Shown here: one piece after another, positions 58,526-64,000 of the stretch
Layout of the letters: each line of letters starts with the position of its first letter
How positions within the stretch are numbered: the first letter of the stretch is position 1
NCBI GenBank assembly: GCA_017307165.1
Contig: JAFKGK010000002.1
Span: 124,001 to 188,000 of the forward strand
Reading direction: 5' to 3'
Source: Candidatus Melainabacteria bacterium
Lineage (GTDB): Bacteria > Cyanobacteriota > Vampirovibrionia > Obscuribacterales > Obscuribacteraceae
DNA length: 64,000 bases
Notes under the pieces: generated by a model
Seen by the model: the letters and a program-made list of their open reading frames with translations, nothing else
The model's database searches: none
Told to the model about the DNA's origin: nothing
Position numbers and translations under genes: made by a program

Positions 58526-61018
58526 TTGTCCTCGAGCCTGGCGTCTAGCAGTCTTAAAAGCCTCGAATGGGACAAGCTCCTGGTCTATCTAGCCAGAGAA
58601 GCTCAAACAGAGGCAGGCCGACGTCAGGCTCTCGAACTAGATCCATTTTCAACAGATGCCGGTGATGCTGCTTTTGCCAAAGGCCTGGATCTTACCCAAG
58701 AAGCAGCGGCGCTCATAGAAAACAAAGCCAAGCCCGATTTGAGCAAGGTCCGTGACTTGCAGCATGCCTTGTCTATTTTGCGTGCAGGTGGCAGTCTTGG
58801 TGCAGCTGATCTTGTAGCCATACGCGATCTGATCTTTGCAAGCAGGCAGGTCAAATTATCATTTAAATTGTTAGGAGTCAGCGAATTTCCCCTCCTTACT
58901 GAATTTATACCCTATCTCGTCACGATGGAAAACGAGCATAAGGCACTGGATGATGCACTGGAGCAAGCCAGTGGTAGCGATGACACCGGTAGCCAGGCTC
59001 TCATCAAGGACTCGGCCAGTCAACTGCTTTACTCCTTGCGTCGTGAGCGTCAAAAGATCTCGGCACGCATCGATGCGGAGCTAGCTCGGATCATCCAGTC
59101 GCCATCCATGGCCAAGGTCTTGCAGGAGCCTTTGTTTACGGTTCGTAATGGGCGTTATGTGGTGCCAGTGGTGGCAGCCATGCGCTCCTCTATCAGTGGT
59201 ATCGTCCATGATGCCAGTGCCTCGGGGCAGACTATCTATATCGAACCCCTGGCAGTAATGGAATTGAGCAATGCCAGGCGTATCAAAGAATCCGAAATCG
59301 AACTTGAGGTGCAGAGGATATTGGAGTCTTTGTGCGAGACGTTGTGCCCGCACTGCGATGCCCTCAAGCTCACCTTGAGATATCTGGTGCAGCTCGATTT
59401 AGTGTTTGCGAGGGCATCTCTGTCATTGCGATACCGAGGCAACAAGCCAGAGATCTCCAATGAAAAGATCTTTGATCTCTATCAGGCCAGGCACCCTTTA
59501 TTGTGCTTAAAGGCTCTCGATAGCCAGACTCCTCTGGAGACCGTCATTGCAAATGATATCAATCTCGATACCAATCGTTGCCTGATCATTACCGGTCCAA
59601 ATACCGGAGGCAAGACCGTTTTGCTTAAGCTCATCGGCTTGTGCGCCTTGATGGTTCGTGTCGGTCTCCTCTTGCCAGTCAAACGAGGATCATCGATTGG
59701 CCTCTTTGATCGGATTTGTGCAGACATCGGCGACGAGCAATCGATTGAGCAATCACTCTCTACTTTTTCCGCCCATATGAAAAATATAGTTGAGATCGTG
59801 AATACCGCATCGCCTCGCATGCTGATCCTATTGGATGAGATCGGCTCGGGCACTGATCCCAAAGAAGGTGCCGCACTTGCGCAGGCCGTCCTCGAGTCGG
59901 TTTTTGCAAAAGGCGCATTTTGCGTTGCGACGACGCACTTGGGCGAGTTAAAAGTACTGGCCTACAAGAGTGAAGGCTTTATCAATGCCAGCTTTGATTT
60001 TGATGAGACTAATCTCAATCCTACTTACAAATTGCGGCTTGGGATACCTGGTGCATCTCGGGCGCACACCATCGCCTATAGATTGGGCCTGGACAAGGCT
60101 GTCGTCGATCGATCGATCCAACTCATGGATCAGCAGCAGCTCGATTTATCCTATGCTATAGAGCAAGTGAGCGCTAGATTGCAACAGTTGGACGGTGAGG
60201 TAGCTGAGGCCAAGCAGCATAATTTTGAGGCAGAAAAAATCAAGGAGCGTTTGGCAGGTCGTGAGCGCAAGTTTAACAGTGAGATAGAAAGACTGCGCCA
60301 AGAAAAGCAAAACGAGCTGGATAGCCAATTTGGCCAAGCAATCCAATCTATACGTGCCACTATCAAGCACCTGCAACAAAATCCCACGATCAAAGACGCA
60401 CAGAAGGCACGCGAAGAAGTGATTGCTTTTAAAGAAGCCCTGGTCTTGCCGCGAGCTCGCAAGCATAAGGCAGAGCCCGAAAGCTCTTTTGTCGATGCTC
60501 TCGAAGTAGGCATGCAGGTCAAGCTGACTGTCCTCAATCAAAAGGGAACGATCCAGGAAGTGATCATGCAGGACAAGCGGTCTGGTGAAGTGCAAGAGGT
60601 CGTGGTGCAGTCTGGGCGTATGAGGCTGAAAGTAAAACCGCAAGATTTAGAAGTGATCGGCAAGGGCGGCAAGTCTCTGCCCTACAAAACACCAGTACAA
60701 AATCAAAAGGTACAGACTGTCGGTGCAAAGGCCCCTCTAAAATTTGACGATCCCGATGTCTTTGTTCGCTCAGATAGCAATACACTGGATTTGCGTGGTA
60801 AGAGAGTCGAAGAAGCCCAGAGTTTGTTGGCTGCTTTTGTCGATACCTGCGCCTTAAATAGAGTAAGCCCGTTTATGGTCATACACGGTCATGGTACTGG
60901 CGCGATCAAGTCGCTCACACGTGAGTTTCTCAAAACTTGCCCCTATCGTTTACGCCAGAGGCCAGGCGAGACCTACGAGGGGGGAGAAGGCGTCACGGTT
61001 GGTGAGTTATCTGGGTGA
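58526..61018 (+). CDS. mutS2: Endonuclease/ATPase MutS2 (RqcU)
   Basis: 830-residue MutS-family ATPase; MutS2 suppresses homologous recombination in some bacteria and rescues collided ribosomes (RqcU) in others. The clamp/lever region has RRERQKISARIDAELARII. The ATPase has Walker A ITGPNTGGKTVLLK, Walker B LILLDEIGSGTDPKEGAALAQ and a following H-loop VATTHLGELK. A long coiled coil precedes a KOW-like region, and the C-terminal Smr endonuclease shows LDLRGKRVEEAQSLL and VIHGHGTGAIKS. The start is a TTG two bases after the preceding small gene, with a weak upstream GCGAGC. An A/T-rich perfect hairpin follows the stop. Confidence 0.94.
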   Translation: MSSSLASSSLKSLEWDKLLVYLAREAQTEAGRRQALELDPFSTDAGDAAFAKGLDLTQEAAALIENKAKPDLSKVRDLQHALSILRAGGSLGAADLVAIRDLIFASRQVKLSFKLLGVSEFPLLTEFIPYLVTMENEHKALDDALEQASGSDDTGSQALIKDSASQLLYSLRRERQKISARIDAELARIIQSPSMAKVLQEPLFTVRNGRYVVPVVAAMRSSISGIVHDASASGQTIYIEPLAVMELSNARRIKESEIELEVQRILESLCETLCPHCDALKLTLRYLVQLDLVFARASLSLRYRGNKPEISNEKIFDLYQARHPLLCLKALDSQTPLETVIANDINLDTNRCLIITGPNTGGKTVLLKLIGLCALMVRVGLLLPVKRGSSIGLFDRICADIGDEQSIEQSLSTFSAHMKNIVEIVNTASPRMLILLDEIGSGTDPKEGAALAQAVLESVFAKGAFCVATTHLGELKVLAYKSEGFINASFDFDETNLNPTYKLRLGIPGASRAHTIAYRLGLDKAVVDRSIQLMDQQQLDLSYAIEQVSARLQQLDGEVAEAKQHNFEAEKIKERLAGRERKFNSEIERLRQEKQNELDSQFGQAIQSIRATIKHLQQNPTIKDAQKAREEVIAFKEALVLPRARKHKAEPESSFVDALEVGMQVKLTVLNQKGTIQEVIMQDKRSGEVQEVVVQSGRMRLKVKPQDLEVIGKGGKSLPYKTPVQNQKVQTVGAKAPLKFDDPDVFVRSDSNTLDLRGKRVEEAQSLLAAFVDTCALNRVSPFMVIHGHGTGAIKSLTREFLKTCPYRLRQRPGETYEGGEGVTVGELSG

Positions 61019-61022
61019 AATT

Positions 61023-61051
61023 TTTAAAAATTTGTCCGGAAAATTTTTAAA
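61023..61051 (+). terminator. 11-bp A/T inverted repeat after mutS2
   Basis: TTTAAAAATTT (61023-61033), a seven-base loop containing TCCGGA ends and AAATTTTTAAA (61041-61051) form an exact inverted repeat five bases after the mutS2 stop. It overlaps a second perfect palindrome, AAATTTTTAAAAATTT (61018-61033). With no GC in the stem, its use as terminator is uncertain. Confidence 0.4.
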
Positions 61052-61209
61052 GCGTATAGAGCCAGGGACGAGAGAGTCGGTTAGAGATTAAATATTGCCT
61101 GCTTGACATCCCGTCTTCGTAGTTTCCCCAGTTTCAAAGCTAGATAAGACTGGAATAACTATAGAAGCGTCGAAAAGGCGTACCTGTTTGATGTCAAGAG
61201 GTTTTTGAT

Positions 61210-64000
61210 ATGGGCGGCGAAAGACCAGAAGCAGTTAAAGAATCCGATAAAGAGGCGCATCCAAAGGGCGTGACTTTATCGGACATCCAGGAAACGCCGA
61301 CGACAGCGGCCAAGACACTGGGCAAAGCAGAGGCTCCCCCCGCCGAACAAAAAGCAGAAGCCAAGTCGGCAGATAAATCGGCTGAGGCCAAGGCTGGAGA
61401 CAAGTCGGGCGAAAAGCTCGCAGATAAATCTGCTGAGGCCAAGGCTGCGGACAAGCAACTTGATCCAAAGACTGCCGAAGAGTTAAAGAAGGGTCTCGAT
61501 GCTACTAAGCAAATGACCAGGATCCTAGACGGAGATGTACCAAAGCTAAACAAAGAGGGCAATCTTGACGGTGCCAAGCTAGCCTATGAGAAGGCCATCG
61601 AGGCAGCAAAAAAAATTACGCCTGAACAAATCGAATTAGCTAAGCAAGAGCTCGAAAAGGTCAAACTAGAAAAGAAAAACGAGAAAGATCCAGAAAAATT
61701 GCGTCAGCTTGCCGAAAAAGAAGCCGACCTATTTACTATGACTCGCGCAAAAGACTGTGCCATCGGCAATATGGCTCTCTGGTACTATCGTCAGGGCAAG
61801 ACAGAAGAAGGCACCAGTAAGTTTCTCGAGGCTGCCGGCATCGATCCCAAGACTGCCGAAGCCATGAAGAAAATGACTCCGGAAGATAGCAAAAATCTGA
61901 TCTCTAAGCTCGATCTTTCGTCGCCTATACTTGCCGACGTCAACTTTATGAAGCAATACGAACGTATCAGGGCAAATCACCAAGATATGCCCAAGGCTTT
62001 GATCGATGTGCATACTGCTATCAGAGCAAATCTAGAACAAAAATCTCAGTCTCAGGAACTAGCTCAAAACGCCAACAAAGATCTGGTACTCTCCGACGAT
62101 CAATTTAAAGATCTAGCGACTCGCGCATCGGATCCGATCAACCAGCAAAATATAGACAAGTATACTCAGGCCATCAAAGAAATCGCGGCCAATCCCGACA
62201 AGCCTCTGACAGATGAGCAAAAGCAAGCGCTCAAAGATGGCATTGCCAGCAAGGACCTGAAGTATCAATTGGCACGCGCTACCGGTCCCTTCCTCGAAGG
62301 CAAGCTCGGTCAGGTCATACCAGCCGAAAAACGTGCCAAGTTTGACGAAGGTGTCAGCGATGTCGATAAGGCATTTCAGCAAATGGCCACCAAGGGCGGT
62401 ACTGCCGATAATCCTGCACTGCGTCCAGAAGACGAAGCCCAGCTTAAAGTACTCAACGATAGTAAGGCGACACCGGAAGCAAAAGAAGCAGCCAAGCAGG
62501 CTCTCGCCAAAGACTATCCTGACTTTGCCACGGGCTTGGCAAAAATAGAAGAGGCCGCAGGCTCCAAAGAAGGGGCAAGCAATGCCTTTGCTATAAAAAT
62601 GATGCAAGTCAAAGCCGAAGGCGCTCTCGGTGACGCGACCGGCGAGATGCTCAAATATCGAATGGCTGCTGCCGAAGTCTTGCAAAAATCCGGCGATACT
62701 GCCGGCGCCAAGGACGCTCTGGGTGGTGGACTCAATGCCATTCCTACCGAGATGAAAGACCAACTCCTGGCTGGATCACCCGATCTGGCCAAGATGGCAG
62801 TCGATCTAGGCGTGGTCAAGGCAAGTGATATCAAAACCGATGCTGCCGCCACTACAGGGGATGCAACAGGCGATCAAAAAGCCACTGCCTTTGCCAGTAA
62901 ATATCCGGAGCTGGCGCAAAAGACAGACGAAGAGCTCGAAAAAATGGTCTTGGATAACCAGGACAAGGGTGCCGAAGGATTCCAAACGACCAAAAAGGCC
63001 TACGAAGAGCTCATTACTCGATACAGCACGCCAGAGTTTCAAGATGCATTGCGCAAAGATCTCGGTGCCAACGTGCAGATGCTCGAAAGCGGCAAGTCCG
63101 CTGACGGTAAGGCGTTGACAGACCAGGAAAAATTGCAATTGCACCAGGCCAATATCAATTCGATGGCCTTTATGCAAAAGCCTGCCGTACTGCAGATGCA
63201 ATATGCCCAATATCTAGGTCGAGCCGACATCGCTCAAAATGCGGCTATGCAAGAAGTATCGCAGGCTGCTATCAAGAGCGCGGACACCATGCCGATCGAT
63301 CTGATCAAGAAAGAACGTGCCATGCTCGAAAAAGCATCAGGCGAAGCCTCCCCCAATGTCAAAGCCTATAACGAAATGCTCGATGGCGTTGATAAAGGTG
63401 GCGTATCTGGTGGCTCGGTCATGGATAACGGTATCAATGCCCGTGTCATGCAGGCTGCGATCTATACTCGTGATGCGATTGATTTTGATCCCAAGACAGG
63501 CGAAGCCAAGCTCAATCCAGCAAAAGCTCAAGGCGAGACATTTAAGCCCGAGCTTGCTCTCAACTTGCTCAATGATGCCATCAAAAAAAATCAAGAGATT
63601 CATGGCCAGGGTGCCACCAATGAAGGCATCAAGCAAATGTCCGGCGTAATGGGTATTGTCGATCCCGAAAAGACCGCAAAAATGCTTGCAACCTATAACA
63701 GAGCATCTGCTTCAGCCAACGCCAACCTGTATTCGATCTTTACCTCGGTAGGAGCACAGGCTGCCGGCGAGATCCTCCTGCCGATCATCTCTCGTGGTAA
63801 GCTCAAGCCTGGTATGGTGCATGGTCTGACTGCTGGCCTCAACCTGACGGCTACAGCTAGCATGCGTCATTGGATGATGCACAATCAAGGCCAAGACGAG
63901 AGCCTCGGCGACACTATGGCCAATGCCGCTGCCATCACTGGCGGTGTACTTGGTGCTCGATACGTCAGCAAGTGGGCCGTGAGCAAGATGCGTCCGGCTG
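61210..64000 (+). CDS. Very large Lys/Ala-rich helical protein (3' truncated by window)
   Basis: At least 930 residues; the stop lies beyond the window. The ATG follows AGAGG by eight bases. Residues about 35-85 hold imperfect repeats of SADKSAEAKAGDK type. The rest is highly helical and polar, rich in Lys, Ala, Asp and Gln (ELAKQELEKVKLEKKNEKDP, DLFTMTRAKDCAIGNMALWYYRQGK), with TPR-like traces. There is no signal peptide. Near the visible end, weakly hydrophobic Gly/Ala segments occur (SVGAQAAGEILLPIISRG, MANAAAITGGVLGARYVS) that could contact membrane. No family is recognised. A structural or secreted-effector role would be speculation. Confidence 0.75.
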   Translation, partial: MGGERPEAVKESDKEAHPKGVTLSDIQETPTTAAKTLGKAEAPPAEQKAEAKSADKSAEAKAGDKSGEKLADKSAEAKAADKQLDPKTAEELKKGLDATKQMTRILDGDVPKLNKEGNLDGAKLAYEKAIEAAKKITPEQIELAKQELEKVKLEKKNEKDPEKLRQLAEKEADLFTMTRAKDCAIGNMALWYYRQGKTEEGTSKFLEAAGIDPKTAEAMKKMTPEDSKNLISKLDLSSPILADVNFMKQYERIRANHQDMPKALIDVHTAIRANLEQKSQSQELAQNANKDLVLSDDQFKDLATRASDPINQQNIDKYTQAIKEIAANPDKPLTDEQKQALKDGIASKDLKYQLARATGPFLEGKLGQVIPAEKRAKFDEGVSDVDKAFQQMATKGGTADNPALRPEDEAQLKVLNDSKATPEAKEAAKQALAKDYPDFATGLAKIEEAAGSKEGASNAFAIKMMQVKAEGALGDATGEMLKYRMAAAEVLQKSGDTAGAKDALGGGLNAIPTEMKDQLLAGSPDLAKMAVDLGVVKASDIKTDAAATTGDATGDQKATAFASKYPELAQKTDEELEKMVLDNQDKGAEGFQTTKKAYEELITRYSTPEFQDALRKDLGANVQMLESGKSADGKALTDQEKLQLHQANINSMAFMQKPAVLQMQYAQYLGRADIAQNAAMQEVSQAAIKSADTMPIDLIKKERAMLEKASGEASPNVKAYNEMLDGVDKGGVSGGSVMDNGINARVMQAAIYTRDAIDFDPKTGEAKLNPAKAQGETFKPELALNLLNDAIKKNQEIHGQGATNEGIKQMSGVMGIVDPEKTAKMLATYNRASASANANLYSIFTSVGAQAAGEILLPIISRGKLKPGMVHGLTAGLNLTATASMRHWMMHNQGQDESLGDTMANAAAITGGVLGARYVSKWAVSKMRPA

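Noticed and set aside
1..64000. tRNA, rRNA, CRISPR, insertion sequences, prophage
   Set aside because: No cloverleaf with a GTTCRA loop outside coding DNA, no rRNA sequence, no regularly spaced repeats, no transposase, integrase or phage structural motif was seen by eye; a covariance-model scan would settle small RNAs.

Overview
The window looks like chromosomal DNA of a Gram-negative-type bacterium from the Melainabacteria (Vampirovibrionia), most likely near Obscuribacterales. This is an inference from gene content, not from a marker phylogeny. The supporting features are several eukaryote-type Ser/Thr kinases, two of them opening with a CxxC...CPxD zinc ribbon; many secreted TPR proteins; a futalosine-type menaquinone enzyme (MqnE) with a UbiD decarboxylase; a CsgG-like protein and a lipoprotein; and MurT, which makes amidated peptidoglycan. 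Base composition looks near 50% GC throughout. I see no insertion sequence, phage gene, integrase, tRNA, rRNA or CRISPR array, so this reads as core genome with lineage-specific secreted and signalling genes. TTG and GTG starts are common, several behind strong Shine-Dalgarno sites. A few genes look leaderless.

1-12 kb: 5' part of rsmA overlapped by a CNNM/CorC protein; surE with a DUF4013 membrane protein; a protein with only Clp N-domains; an XRE/zinc-ribbon regulator divergent from nurA; a GNAT acetyltransferase; mqnE; a TPR-PDZ protein; dprA.

12-18.5 kb: the most distinctive locus. A soluble zinc-ribbon kinase, a 1249-residue disordered single-pass protein and a membrane zinc-ribbon kinase lie head to tail. 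The disordered protein and the second kinase share the same C-terminal membrane-plus-sensor module, so they probably belong to one signalling complex.

18.5-33.7 kb: tatD, a TonB-C-like secreted protein, a SulP transporter, dps, hflX, then an operon of a CtpA-like protease with two low-complexity secreted proteins (Gln-rich, Gly-Tyr-rich), ubiD with a clear terminator, a 35-residue membrane peptide, a 764-residue lipoprotein, a PDZ/thioredoxin-like protein and an LRV-repeat protein.

33.7-44 kb: rdgB, rel, a small secreted protein, ilvE, a TPR protein and a CsgG-like protein are packed on the minus strand, followed by a periplasmic protein, rnhA and alaS with overlapping ends. The reading order suggests one or two long operons joining amino-acid metabolism, stringent response and envelope proteins.

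44-56.4 kb: NAD kinase and murT; a frameshifted secreted-protein gene; two tandem membrane kinases with large outer domains, the second with a degenerate ATP site; a TPR protein, deoC and carB.

56.5-64 kb: an exported alpha/beta hydrolase, a gamma-carbonic-anhydrase-like protein, a 92-residue protein coupled to mutS2, and the start of a very large Lys/Ala-rich protein that runs off the window.
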